A stretch of DNA of 37,808 nt. Source: Thalassovita aquimarina (GTDB taxonomy: Bacteria > Pseudomonadota > Alphaproteobacteria > Rhodobacterales > Rhodobacteraceae). The notes beneath the pieces are model-generated. The model worked only from the letters and a program-made list of their open reading frames with translations. It made no database searches and was not told the origin of the DNA. Each line of letters starts with the position of its first letter. Within the stretch, counting starts at the first letter, position 1. Shown here piece after piece: positions 1-8,113 of this stretch. The translations under genes were made by a program, and so were the position numbers. The stretch lies in contig NZ_JADMKU010000028.1 of NCBI RefSeq assembly GCF_018219815.1, positions 1 through 37,808 of the forward strand. The letters are read 5' to 3'.

Positions 1-1
1 G

Positions 2-448
2 TCAGACATTTTACCGCTCGTTTTTCGAACGGTGAATCACGCCACCCGGCGGAAATCAATGGGTCCTGACCCTAGGCTGCTGGCGATCCGCGGCACGGAC
101 AGCCCCTTCGTCTTTATCTGGACCCGCGATCTGGCCCGCATCCTGCTCCGCGCCGCGACCGACGGGCCGGCGGGCATCTATAACGTGGCGGGCGACGGCG
201 CGATGGGGATCGGCGATCTGGCGCGGCGGCTGGGCAAGCCGGTGCGGCGCATCCCCGCCGCGGCAATCAAGGCCGCGCTGGCCTTGGCCCATCCGCTGCG
301 GCTGAGCCGTTACGGCCCCGAACAGGTGCGGTTCCTACAATACCGTCCGGTGCTGGCCAATGACGCGCTGAAGCGCGATTTCGGCTACACCCCGGAGCTG
401 ACCAGCGCCGAGGTGTTCGATCTGTGGTACCGGGAGGCCGGGCTATGA
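2..448 (+). CDS. NAD-dependent epimerase/dehydratase family protein, C-terminal part (cut by window edge)
   Basis: The reading frame is open from base 2 of the window to a TGA at 446-448, so the 5' part lies outside and the apparent ATG at 32 is internal. The visible residues resemble the C-terminal half of extended SDR sugar epimerases: a segment reading FVFIWTRDLARILLRA, then GIYNVAGDGAMGIGDLARRL, which corresponds to the region after the active site where a domain for the second nucleotide-sugar ring is built. The Rossmann glycine motif and YxxxK catalytic pair are not in the window, so substrate and activity cannot be judged. The stop overlaps the next gene's start (ATGA), which points to translational coupling with the SDR that follows. 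Confidence 0.75.
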   Translation, partial: SDILPLVFRTVNHATRRKSMGPDPRLLAIRGTDSPFVFIWTRDLARILLRAATDGPAGIYNVAGDGAMGIGDLARRLGKPVRRIPAAAIKAALALAHPLRLSRYGPEQVRFLQYRPVLANDALKRDFGYTPELTSAEVFDLWYREAGL

Positions 449-1218
449 CCGCGCCGGTCGCCGTGATTTCGGGCGGGGCCGGGGGGCTGGGGCGGGCGTT
501 TTCCGCCGCGCTGAGGGCCGAGGGCTGGCAAGTGGTTTTGCTCGACCGCGATATTTCGGGGCTGGCGGACGCGCCGGGTCAGCAGGCCATCACCTGCGAC
601 CTGACCGATCCGGCGCAGTTGGATGCCGCCTGCGCCCGGGTGATCGCAGAAAATCCCAGCATCGATCTGGTGATCTACAATGCCGGGGTGACCCAGATCG
701 GTGCCTTCGAGGACCTGACCGAGACCGCCCATCGCAAGCTGTTCGAGATCAACTGTTTCGCCGCCGTCGCGATGGCGCGCCGGTTCCTCGATCCGTTGCG
801 GCAAAGCCGGGGCGCCCATCTGGCGATTTCCTCGGTCGCGGGGTTTTCGCCGCTCTATCACCGTACCGCCTATGCCGCGTCGAAACATGCGCTGGAAGGG
901 TTCTTTTCCTCGCTGCGATCGGAGGAAGCGCCGCATGGGGTGCGGGTGCAGATCGCGGCGCCGTCCTTCGTTGCGACCAATATCGGTCGACCCGAACGGA
1001 AAGAAGACGGCATCGCACGCCCCGGCTCCGCTGCCGACGGGATGGATTACATGACGCCGGAGGACGCCGCGAAGGTGATCCTGCGGGGGCTGAAACGCGG
1101 CACGCCGATGATCCCGACCGGCCGGGTTGCGCGGATGTCGTGGTGGATCAACCGGCTTTCGCCGCGCCTGTTTCAGCACCTGATGGAGCGCAATTTTTCG
1201 GTGAAAGGCAAAAACTGA
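445..1218 (+). CDS. Short-chain dehydrogenase/reductase (classical SDR)
   Basis: A 257-residue classical SDR. The cofactor glycine motif is at residues 10-16 (GGAGGLG, a variant of TGxxxGxG), NAG at about 79-81, the catalytic Ser at 129-130 (AISSVAG) and Tyr143-xxx-Lys147 in YAASKHAL. These predict an NAD(P)-dependent oxidoreductase fold in the cytoplasm; the substrate is unknown. I chose the ATG at 445 over a GTG at 424 because it overlaps the upstream stop as ATGA and the protein then begins directly before the first beta strand (APVAVISGG). It forms an operon with the upstream epimerase and is convergent with the WbqC-like gene, with 23 bp between the stops. It may belong to the sugar or lipid cluster around it, but that is inference. 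Confidence 0.85.
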   Translation: MTAPVAVISGGAGGLGRAFSAALRAEGWQVVLLDRDISGLADAPGQQAITCDLTDPAQLDAACARVIAENPSIDLVIYNAGVTQIGAFEDLTETAHRKLFEINCFAAVAMARRFLDPLRQSRGAHLAISSVAGFSPLYHRTAYAASKHALEGFFSSLRSEEAPHGVRVQIAAPSFVATNIGRPERKEDGIARPGSAADGMDYMTPEDAAKVILRGLKRGTPMIPTGRVARMSWWINRLSPRLFQHLMERNFSVKGKN

Positions 1219-1241
1219 CAGTCCGCCCTTCGCGCCTGCCT

Positions 1242-1892
1242 TCACGTCAGTCCGCTGTCGATCTCGGCGCGGATGCGCGCGGCGGCGCCGGAGTCAAGCA
1301 GCCAGGGCAGCAGATGGAAATGACACCCCCGGTACGACGGCAGGAAATTCAGGGTGATCCCGCGCTCGGCAAAGGCTTGTGGCTGGTACAGGGACCGCCC
1401 GCCGGGCGCATTGACATAACAGTCCGCTCCAAGCGTTTCGAGGATTGCAAGAATACGGTCCTGGCCGCGCAAGTCGCCGGGCAGGGACAGGTCCGAACTG
1501 CGTTGGAAATGCACCGGCAGCCCCAGCATCCGGGTCACGATTTTCAGCCCGTTTTCTAGGAAGTCCAACACCGGCGGCAGGGTCCCGAACAAATGGTCGC
1601 GCAGCGGCGGCGGGATCGCGTCACGGACGATCCCCGCCCGTTCAAGCCGACGTTCAAGCTGACGCGGCGCATCAGGTGCCCAGTTCAGCCGGTTGATGGC
1701 AACGCTTCGCGGCGCACGCGCCAGCGGCAGGGTCAGCCATCGGCCTGCCGCGACCTCGCAGCGATGAACGCGGCCACGTCGGGGAAACTGAACGTCATCC
1801 AGAACCACGAACAGGTCGCTTGCCGCCATCAGCCTGAAATACCCCGCATAGGGGAAGAAATACGGCTGCATGATCGCGACCCTCAGCGTCAT
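1242..1892 (-). CDS. WbqC-like family protein
   Basis: A 216-residue protein whose start (RVAIMQPYFFPYAGYFRLM) and VLDDVQFPRRGRVHR segment are characteristic of the WbqC-like family (named after a gene of O-antigen clusters). The members' biochemical role is poorly defined; they recur in polysaccharide and natural-product loci. The ATG at 1892 overlaps the preceding stop as ATGA, which fixes the start, although the frame is open further upstream. It is the last gene of a five-gene minus-strand operon that also carries glycosyltransferase-like, propeller, acyltransferase and methyltransferase genes. The family assignment is firm; any catalytic role is not known to me. Confidence 0.85.
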   Translation of the reverse strand: MTLRVAIMQPYFFPYAGYFRLMAASDLFVVLDDVQFPRRGRVHRCEVAAGRWLTLPLARAPRSVAINRLNWAPDAPRQLERRLERAGIVRDAIPPPLRDHLFGTLPPVLDFLENGLKIVTRMLGLPVHFQRSSDLSLPGDLRGQDRILAILETLGADCYVNAPGGRSLYQPQAFAERGITLNFLPSYRGCHFHLLPWLLDSGAAARIRAEIDSGLT

Positions 1893-2836
1893 ATTTTGGC
1901 GCCCGGGTGGAAAAAGACATCCGGAAAGGACAGGACGTGGCTCTGGAAATGCGTGATCACCTGAGACTCGAAACGCGTTTGCGCGAAATGGTCGAAGGCG
2001 CTCTGGTCGCACAGGAATGTGTGCCGGTCGAAGTCCTGGCGGCGCTGGTAGTGAAGTACGCGAATCTCCTCTTCGGACGGCAGGCCATGAAAAAGCATTT
2101 CGTCGCTGTTGGTGCAGTTGTAGGCAGGTTCCAGCGGCAGGTAGGCGATGCCGGATTCGACGATGATCAGCGACATCGCGATCTGCGCGGCGAATATCTC
2201 TCGGTTCCCGGGCTGCAACAGGGCCGCCAGCTTGAGCGTACGCTCTTTGAACCGTCGCCGCACGATGTCGAATGCCGCGCGGTTCATCACCACGAAGCCG
2301 AAGTTGAAATAGGGCGGGGCTTTGCCGTTTTGCGACGGCGCCAGTGTGTAGGGCAGGCACAGGTCGGGCGGGGCCAGATCGAAAGCGGCAAAGATATCCG
2401 ACCACCAGCGGGCGTTTTCATCCGGGTCGTGGCCGAATGGCGACTGATGCGCCTGCATCGCGGCGATGGCCGGGCCGGGGTGCCGGCCGACCCGGTCGAT
2501 CACCGGATCGATGTCGCTCAACAGGCAGGCATCGGCATCGCACATCACCACCACCTCCCGGTCCAGCGGGTTGTCGAACCGGTCGAACCCCGAAGAAAAC
2601 CCGGGCGTGCGCCTGTCAGGCGGGATAATGCGCCAGATCACGTTTGGGTCGCTGTCGCTCCAGCCGTTGATCCTGTGGGTGTCCTCGGCCTTTTCGTCCC
2701 CCCCGACCGAGACGACGACCGGAACCGTTTCATAGGCGCCGCCCAATCTGCGCAGGGATTTCACTGCCAGCTTGATTCCGGAAAAGAAACCGGGGGTCGG
2801 CAGGATGGGGATGCGGATTTCGAAACCGTCAGTCAC
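1889..2836 (-). CDS. Glycosyltransferase-like protein with DxD motif
   Basis: A protein of about 315 residues. The segment VVVMCDADACLL (DxD at residues 100-102 from the GTG start) looks like the metal- and nucleotide-sugar-binding motif of GT-A type glycosyltransferases. Later parts (YFNFGFVVMNRAAFDIV, then EIFAAQIAMSLII) also resemble nucleotide-diphospho-sugar transferases. I chose the GTG at 2836 because it overlaps the upstream stop by 8 bp and has an AAAGG sequence about 9 nt upstream; a longer ATG start at 2890 would overlap the upstream gene by 62 bp. The donor and acceptor sugars are unknown. Its neighbours suggest it acts in building or decorating a surface glycan. Confidence 0.72.
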   Translation of the reverse strand: MTDGFEIRIPILPTPGFFSGIKLAVKSLRRLGGAYETVPVVVSVGGDEKAEDTHRINGWSDSDPNVIWRIIPPDRRTPGFSSGFDRFDNPLDREVVVMCDADACLLSDIDPVIDRVGRHPGPAIAAMQAHQSPFGHDPDENARWWSDIFAAFDLAPPDLCLPYTLAPSQNGKAPPYFNFGFVVMNRAAFDIVRRRFKERTLKLAALLQPGNREIFAAQIAMSLIIVESGIAYLPLEPAYNCTNSDEMLFHGLPSEEEIRVLHYQRRQDFDRHTFLCDQSAFDHFAQTRFESQVITHFQSHVLSFPDVFFHPGAKI

Positions 2837-3761
2837 CGGCAGATACCTTTCCCAAAACCGCCCAGCCGATCCCGTCGCGGCCGAATTCATTGCCGTTGTA
2901 GACCATGATCAAACGGTCCCCATGCGGCATGACCGCGGCATAGGCCTGCATCCAGTCGTCGAAATCGCCCGGCCGGGGGGGATTGGCATAGGCAACCGGG
3001 GTCGCCGGTCCGCTGGCAATGCCGCGTTCGTCGATCGGACACCAGGACAGGCGATAGGGATGGCTGCCGCCCTTGCGGAAATCATCGCCGCGTTCGCTGA
3101 ACCACAGCCGCCTTTGCCCGCGCCAATCGGTCACCCAGGGCCGGGTCAGCGCGGCATACAAGCCATGCGGGACGACCGCCGGAACCGAACCGGACGCCCA
3201 GATATGCGGATCATCGGAAGCACAGGTGCGGATCGAGTAGCGAAAATCCTCGGGGCTGCCATAGCCGGTGACGTACCACATGCGGTAACCGTCCCCGACC
3301 GGTAACACGAATGGGACGGAGACGAAGCTCTGGTCGTCGTTGGTGGTCACGCTTACAGGATACGGCAGGACCGAGAAGCGCAGGCCGTCATCACCCCGGG
3401 CCAACCCGATCCGAGTGTTGTAAGCAGCACCCGGTGTTTGTTGGATGCCGGTGAAATAGAGCAAGTAGCGGTCCGTTTCTTGCAAGATGGACGAAGGGGC
3501 GTTGCCGTCGCAATAGAACCGGCCCGGCCCGGAAGCCGCCAGCAAGGGGGCGTTGTGCCATTGCCGGATCGCCATGTCGCATACGGGGTCCACATCCACG
3601 GCCATCACGCGCGACCGGTTCGCCGCGTCGCGCGCGCCGAAATATATCCGCCACAAGCGGTCCGACAGGGGCAGAACCGTTGGGATTTGCGCATGGCTGT
3701 GCCATCCGTCCCCTTGCGGCGTCACGAAAAGCCCCTTGCGATGCCAAAGTTCACTGGTCAC
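2829..3761 (-). CDS. Five-bladed beta-propeller protein, glycoside hydrolase 43/levansucrase-like fold
   Basis: A 310-residue protein with repeated short segments typical of five-bladed propellers related to GH43, GH32 and GH68: WRIYFGARDAANRSRV, YLLYFTGIQ, YRMWYVTGYG, RRLWFSERGDD and RLIMVYNGNEFGRDGIG. There is no signal peptide, so it is predicted to be cytoplasmic, which argues against a secreted glycanase. Proteins of this type occur in O-antigen and capsule clusters, where their activity is unclear. The GTG start overlaps the stop of the upstream NeuD-like gene by 4 bp (GTGA). I could not confirm a catalytic acid/base pair by eye, so hydrolase or transferase activity remains open. Confidence 0.7.
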   Translation of the reverse strand: MTSELWHRKGLFVTPQGDGWHSHAQIPTVLPLSDRLWRIYFGARDAANRSRVMAVDVDPVCDMAIRQWHNAPLLAASGPGRFYCDGNAPSSILQETDRYLLYFTGIQQTPGAAYNTRIGLARGDDGLRFSVLPYPVSVTTNDDQSFVSVPFVLPVGDGYRMWYVTGYGSPEDFRYSIRTCASDDPHIWASGSVPAVVPHGLYAALTRPWVTDWRGQRRLWFSERGDDFRKGGSHPYRLSWCPIDERGIASGPATPVAYANPPRPGDFDDWMQAYAAVMPHGDRLIMVYNGNEFGRDGIGWAVLGKVSAGD

Positions 3762-4426
3762 TTGAACACCATATTCTTGAGGCGTGAACTCGAATAGGTC
3801 TGCGGAAGATCCTGCGGGTGCCGCACGACGCTGTGCGCGGGCAGGTCGCGCCGGATCATGCTGCGGGATTCCAGATAGACCTCTTCGCCGAGGGTGACAT
3901 TGTTGTCGATCCCGACCTGGCCCCCGATCAGGCAGCGCGGCCCGATGTTGCAGCCGCTGGCAATCCCCACCTGCGAAGAGATGAAGCAGTGATCGCCGAT
4001 GGTGGTGTGGTGGCCGATGTGGCTGGCCGTCCAGATGATGCAGCCGTCACCGATCCGGCTATAGGGCTGCAGGATCGTGTTCTCGAGGATGAAGCAGTTC
4101 TCGCCCACCACCTCGGCCATGTTGTGAACCGACGGGTGGATGAAACTGGCGAACTCGTAGCCGCGCGCCTGCCCCTCGCGGTGACGGTCGCGGCGCAATT
4201 CGTTCAGTTTCTGGTAACTCAAGGGGCCCAGCAGCTTGACGCGGTCCGGCGGGAACCGGGTTTCGAGCGCGTCCCAGGGCACTACGGGCAGGCCATGAAA
4301 GTCCGGGCTTTCCATATAGGCGCGGTCCACGGTGAAGCCAACAACCCGGTCGGGGCTGAAAGCCCGGATATGGGCCAAAGCGACCTCGGCGATCTGGCCG
4401 GTCCCGAAAATCACGATATCTGCCAA
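3758..4426 (-). CDS. NeuD-like sugar O-acyltransferase (left-handed beta-helix)
   Basis: A 222-residue protein with an N-terminal Rossmann-like PglD/NeuD domain (DIVIFGTGQIAEVAL) and a C-terminal run of hexapeptide repeats from about residue 95 to 200 (ENTILQPYSRIGDGCIIW, GHHTTIGDHCFISSQVGIA, GIDNNVTLGEEVYL) that forms a left-handed beta-helix. The family uses acetyl-CoA or other acyl-CoA to acylate sialic acid or amino sugars. Histidines in SHIGHHTTIG are good candidates for the catalytic base. The start is TTG at 4426, supported by an AGGA sequence 7 nt upstream. Together with the aminotransferase at 6849 it could give an N-acylated amino sugar, but the aminotransferase lies in the divergent operon, so this link is inference. 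Confidence 0.82.
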   Translation of the reverse strand: MADIVIFGTGQIAEVALAHIRAFSPDRVVGFTVDRAYMESPDFHGLPVVPWDALETRFPPDRVKLLGPLSYQKLNELRRDRHREGQARGYEFASFIHPSVHNMAEVVGENCFILENTILQPYSRIGDGCIIWTASHIGHHTTIGDHCFISSQVGIASGCNIGPRCLIGGQVGIDNNVTLGEEVYLESRSMIRRDLPAHSVVRHPQDLPQTYSSSRLKNMVFK

Positions 4427-4435
4427 ACTCTTATC

Positions 4436-5065
4436 CTATTTGAAAACGTAAACGGTATATTCGTATAGCCCGTAATCGGCGCGGATGAGGTGACGGCGCG
4501 ACAGCGAAGAGACGACGAAACGGGCCATGTCGTCATAGGGCAGGTGAAACAGGTCGTCGCGTTCCCAATCCACGTGCTTGGACATCACGTTGAAGGCCAT
4601 GCCGCGGCGCACCGCGCCGAAAACGGTGGTCAGGAGCATCTTGGCCGCTGCGAACATCGTGTCGTGATCCGCTGCCTGCTTTTCGGTCAGGACCCCGTTG
4701 AGGATGGCGTAATCCACCTGTGGCATCCGCGCGGGATCGGCCAGAATATCCGCCTGTTCAAACGGGATGCCGGGAAACCGGGTGCGGCAGTGGCGAACGA
4801 AGTTTTCCGACAGGTCAATCCCGCGATAGCGCAGATCGGTGCGCCCTGTTGCCCGCAGGTAGTCAAGGAAATGACCCGCGCCGCAGCCCAGATCCAGAAC
4901 CTCGGCACCGGTCTCTGTCAGCAGATCGGCCATCACGTCGTAGCGCAGCTTCGCGCTTTGCTCGTCCGGCCAGTCCACTCCGCGCGCGCAATCCCCGTGG
5001 ATGGCGAAGCAATCGTCGTAGTGGGCGCTGAGCCGCTTGAACATGTTGCGGGCCGATTCAGTCAT
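4436..5065 (-). CDS. SAM-dependent methyltransferase (class I)
   Basis: A class I methyltransferase of about 209 residues. Motif I, EVLDLGCGAGHF, lies at about residues 55-66; YRGIDLSENFVRHC and FEQADIL follow as the acidic-loop and motif II regions. The substrate is unknown; the family includes enzymes of sugar, lipid and small-molecule methylation. The frame extends to a GTG at 5086, but neither start has a convincing ribosome-binding site, and I prefer the ATG at 5065. It is the first gene of the minus-strand glycan operon, 9 bp before the NeuD-like gene, and lies next to the AT-rich divergent region that probably carries its promoter. Confidence 0.8.
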   Translation of the reverse strand: MTESARNMFKRLSAHYDDCFAIHGDCARGVDWPDEQSAKLRYDVMADLLTETGAEVLDLGCGAGHFLDYLRATGRTDLRYRGIDLSENFVRHCRTRFPGIPFEQADILADPARMPQVDYAILNGVLTEKQAADHDTMFAAAKMLLTTVFGAVRRGMAFNVMSKHVDWERDDLFHLPYDDMARFVVSSLSRRHLIRADYGLYEYTVYVFK

Positions 5066-5086
5066 ATCCGTCGTGTCCAGTGTCAC

Positions 5087-5209
5087 TAGGGTGGTGAAAC
5101 AGCCTGTTTGTTTCGCACATTAATTGTTTTTCAATTTTAAGGAATAGATTAAAACGAAAGACATCCAAGGATGTATTATTAATTTATTGTTTTTTGAAAG
5201 GACGATGGC
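5087..5209. promoter_or_regulatory. AT-rich divergent intergenic region with a small dyad
   Basis: The 123 bp between the methyltransferase and radical SAM genes are strikingly AT-rich compared with the GC-rich coding sequence on both sides. They contain a perfect dyad ACATCC-aa-GGATGT at 5161-5174 and an AATTG-N5-CAATT inverted repeat just upstream. Two operons diverge from here, so it must hold at least one promoter in each direction. No single pair of -35 and -10 boxes is clear enough to name. An AAAGGA ribosome-binding site at the right end serves the radical SAM gene. Confidence 0.5.
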
Positions 5210-6844
5210 TTGCGTCCTGACGTCAGGAAAAGTTTGCGTATTGCGCTGATAAATCCGCGGTTTGAGCCCAATTTCTGGGGATTTGAACATGCCTTGCCGT
5301 TCCTGCCGGGACGGCGGGCCTGTTACACGGTCACTGCGGCGTTGCCAGCCCTGGCCGCGTTGTCCCCCGATTTCTGCGACGTGACTTTGATCGACGAAAA
5401 TGTCGAGGACATCCCGTTTGACCGGTTGGGTGATTTCGACGTGATTGGTGTCACCGGCATGATCGTGCAGCAGACACGGATGCACCAGATCCTGCACCGG
5501 CTGTGCGGAATGGGGCCGCTGATCGTCGCGGGCGGGCCGCTGGTCAGCGTGGCCGCGGACGATTTCGAAGGCCTGTGCGACGTGATCTTCGTCGGCGAAG
5601 CCGAAACCACCTGGCCCGGTTTCCTCCACGATGTGTATAACGGCCGTCCCGTGCTGCCGCGCTACGAGCAGGGCGAAAAGACCGATATGACCACGGTGCC
5701 CGCCCCGCGCTATGACCTGCTCAAGGCGGCGCGCTACGTGGTGGCACCGCTGCAGTTTTCGCGCGGCTGTCCTTTCCTGTGTGAATTCTGCGATATCATC
5801 ACGATCTTCGGACGCCGTCCGCGCACCAAGGCGCCCGCGCAGGTGCTGGCCGAACTGGACGGGATCAGGCGCGCCGGTTTCCGACAGTGTTTCCTGGTCG
5901 ATGACAACTTCATCGGCAACAAGGCCAAGGCGCGCGAAGTCCTGATCGAGATCGTCGAGTGGCAGAAGGCAAATGGATTTCCCATCGCCCTGAGCACCGA
6001 GGCGAGCCTGAACCTCGCCGATGAAGCTGAACTGCTGGAACTGATGGTCGCCGCCAATTTTCGCCAGGTGTTCATCGGCATCGAAACCCCGCGCGCGGCA
6101 TCACTGATCGAAACCCGCAAACTTCAGAATGTCCGCGGCGACACGATGGACGACAAACTGCAGCGTATCCGCGATGCGGGTTTGGTGGTGACTGCCGGGT
6201 TCATCGTCGGCTTTGACAATGACGACGCGGAAATCTTTGACGAACAGTTCCGCTTTATCCAGCGCAACGGGATAGCCAAGTCCCTGGTCGCCGTATTGAG
6301 CGCGATCCCCAGCACGCCGCTGCATGACCGCCTCAAGGCGGCCGGGCGGTTGGATTCGTCGCATCCACGGATCAACTTTCATCCCCTGCAAATGGATCAG
6401 GACCAGTTGCTGGAAGGCTATGATGATCTGGTCATGCGCCTGTTCGATCCCGATGCCTATTGGCAAAGGCTGTTGGACGGCTATGCGGGATCGCCGGAAT
6501 ACCGGCGGAAACGGGCGGCTTTCGCGCGGGACAACCTGCCCCGGCAGACCGCCGCTGCGGTTCTGGCAGGGACGCTTGCGGCGCTGGGATCGGCGTCACG
6601 TCTCGCGGCGCATATCCTGACCCAAGAGCGCGGGGCGCGCGTTTTGCGCAGCTATCTTCGGCATTACCGAAAGAACCGGGGGCTGGGGCGCGATGCGATC
6701 CCGCTGACCGCGTTCGTGAACCTTTGCACAGAACATTGGCATTTCTATCAGATGGCCCGGTACGACCGGAAAATGTCATTCGGATCAATCCAGAGCCGGG
6801 TTGACCGGCCCGATCTGGCCTTGGCCGAACACAGGTTGGACTAG
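5210..6844 (+). CDS. B12-binding-domain radical SAM protein with DUF4070-type C-terminus
   Basis: A 544-residue protein with a cobalamin-binding-like N-terminal domain (residues about 8-140, with VTGMIVQQTR and LIVAGGPLVSV) and a radical SAM core carrying Cys187-xxx-Cys191-xx-Cys194 in SRGCPFLCEFCD for the 4Fe-4S cluster. A C-terminal extension (FHPLQMDQDQLLEGY and onwards) resembles DUF4070. Such class B enzymes often methylate unactivated carbon or phosphorus, but others do ring contractions or cyclisations; the substrate here is not predictable. The start is TTG at 5210, with AAAGGA 7 nt upstream; the overlapping ATG at 5205 is out of frame and soon stops. It heads an operon with the aminotransferase 4 bp downstream. 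Confidence 0.85.
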   Translation: MRPDVRKSLRIALINPRFEPNFWGFEHALPFLPGRRACYTVTAALPALAALSPDFCDVTLIDENVEDIPFDRLGDFDVIGVTGMIVQQTRMHQILHRLCGMGPLIVAGGPLVSVAADDFEGLCDVIFVGEAETTWPGFLHDVYNGRPVLPRYEQGEKTDMTTVPAPRYDLLKAARYVVAPLQFSRGCPFLCEFCDIITIFGRRPRTKAPAQVLAELDGIRRAGFRQCFLVDDNFIGNKAKAREVLIEIVEWQKANGFPIALSTEASLNLADEAELLELMVAANFRQVFIGIETPRAASLIETRKLQNVRGDTMDDKLQRIRDAGLVVTAGFIVGFDNDDAEIFDEQFRFIQRNGIAKSLVAVLSAIPSTPLHDRLKAAGRLDSSHPRINFHPLQMDQDQLLEGYDDLVMRLFDPDAYWQRLLDGYAGSPEYRRKRAAFARDNLPRQTAAAVLAGTLAALGSASRLAAHILTQERGARVLRSYLRHYRKNRGLGRDAIPLTAFVNLCTEHWHFYQMARYDRKMSFGSIQSRVDRPDLALAEHRLD

Positions 6845-6848
6845 CGCC

Positions 6849-7976
6849 ATGCAGGATATCACTTTCCCGACCATCATCCCCGTCGCGCGCCCGGAATTGC
6901 CCCGTGCCGAAGCGATCCTGCCGTACCTGCGCGAAATCGATGCCAGCCATGTCTATACCAATGGCGGGGCCTTGATGCTGCGGTTCGAACAGACATTGGC
7001 GCGGCACTACGGGGCCGATCTCCTGCTGTGCCACGCCAGCGGAACGGCCGGGTTGGTGGCCGCACTTCTGGCCCTGCGGCCAATGCGCGGGGCGCTTTGC
7101 ATGATGCCGGCGTGGTCGTTTGCCGCCTCGGCGCATGCGGCGCGAATGGCGGGGCTGACACCGTGGTTCGTCGATGTCGATCGCAACGGCGCATTGACCC
7201 CGGACCTTGCGCTGGCGGCGCTGGCAATGGCGCCGTCGCCGGTGGCGGCGGTGATGGCGGTGATGCCGTTCGGCGCCCCGGTGGACGCTATGGGCTGGGA
7301 AGAGTTTCGGGAACGAGCCGGGTTGCCGGTAGTGATCGATGGGGCGGCCGCTTTCGACACGCTGCGACCCAGTTCGATCCCCACAGTGGTCAGCCTGCAT
7401 GCGACCAAGGTGTTCGGTGTCGGAGAGGGCGGATTCACCACCTGCACCGACCTGGCCTACATGAACGTCCTGCGGTCTGTGCTGAATTTCGGATTCGATG
7501 GCGGGCACAGCGCGGGGCTTCCCGCTCTTAATGGCAAGATGAGCGAATATGCCTCGGCGGTCGGGCTGGCGGCGTTGCCGGACTGGCCGGAGAAACGCCG
7601 GGCCCATATGCAAGTGGCGCGGTTCTATCGCGAACGCCTGCCGCAAGGGATCGAAGTGCCAACGGGCTTCGGTGACGGATGGGTGTCCAGCGCGCTTTCG
7701 GTGCGACTGCAGGAAGACAGCTTGGTCATGGCCGAACGGGCGCTGGCCCGGCGTGGTATCGGCACGAAACGCTGGTGGCAAACAGGGTTGCATCGGATGC
7801 CCGCATTTGCCGATTGCCCGCGCCTGCATGCGCCGGCGACGGATGGCTTCGCTGCCACCACCTTGGGATTGCCGTTTTATCCCGGGCTCACCAGATCGCA
7901 GGTACACGACATTTGCGCGATCCTGGAAGAGGTCTTGGCGGGGCGGCATAGTTCGGTTGTGCCGCAAAGAACCTGA
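6849..7976 (+). CDS. DegT/DnrJ/EryC1/StrS-family PLP aminotransferase
   Basis: A 375-residue fold-type I aminotransferase. The PLP-binding Lys is at about residue 187 in LHATKVFGVGEGG and the cofactor-ring Asp is at 164 in VVIDGAAAFD; CHASGTAGLVAAL near residue 61 is the usual phosphate-binding stretch. The family transfers an amino group from glutamate or glutamine to keto-sugars linked to a nucleotide, or in some members to other ketones. The ATG at 6849, 4 bp after the radical SAM stop, removes a spurious 16-residue extension. It is probably the amination step of the pathway encoded here, but the keto substrate is unknown. Confidence 0.87.
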   Translation: MQDITFPTIIPVARPELPRAEAILPYLREIDASHVYTNGGALMLRFEQTLARHYGADLLLCHASGTAGLVAALLALRPMRGALCMMPAWSFAASAHAARMAGLTPWFVDVDRNGALTPDLALAALAMAPSPVAAVMAVMPFGAPVDAMGWEEFRERAGLPVVIDGAAAFDTLRPSSIPTVVSLHATKVFGVGEGGFTTCTDLAYMNVLRSVLNFGFDGGHSAGLPALNGKMSEYASAVGLAALPDWPEKRRAHMQVARFYRERLPQGIEVPTGFGDGWVSSALSVRLQEDSLVMAERALARRGIGTKRWWQTGLHRMPAFADCPRLHAPATDGFAATTLGLPFYPGLTRSQVHDICAILEEVLAGRHSSVVPQRT

Positions 7977-8113
7977 GCCCGCCTTGCGCCAGGCAGTCGC
8001 CATCGCCATGATCCACCGGGACGAAGTACCGCGGCAGGGCGATGAAAGGGACTGGCGCGATTGGCCTGGGCGGTGTCACATGAACGCCATCGACATGGAA
8101 GCGGGCTGAACGA

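Noticed and set aside
5100-5200. AT-rich stretch as a replication origin or mobile-element end
   Set aside because: No iterons, DnaA-box series, terminal repeats or transposase were seen; a divergent promoter explains it.
6432-8009. 525-codon minus-strand open frame
   Set aside because: Antisense of the radical SAM and aminotransferase genes, which have clear motifs; the minus frame has an Arg/His-rich shadow composition.
8010-8109. 33-codon open frame between the aminotransferase and glucokinase genes
   Set aside because: No ribosome-binding site and no recognisable features; it is probably just an open stretch in GC-rich DNA.
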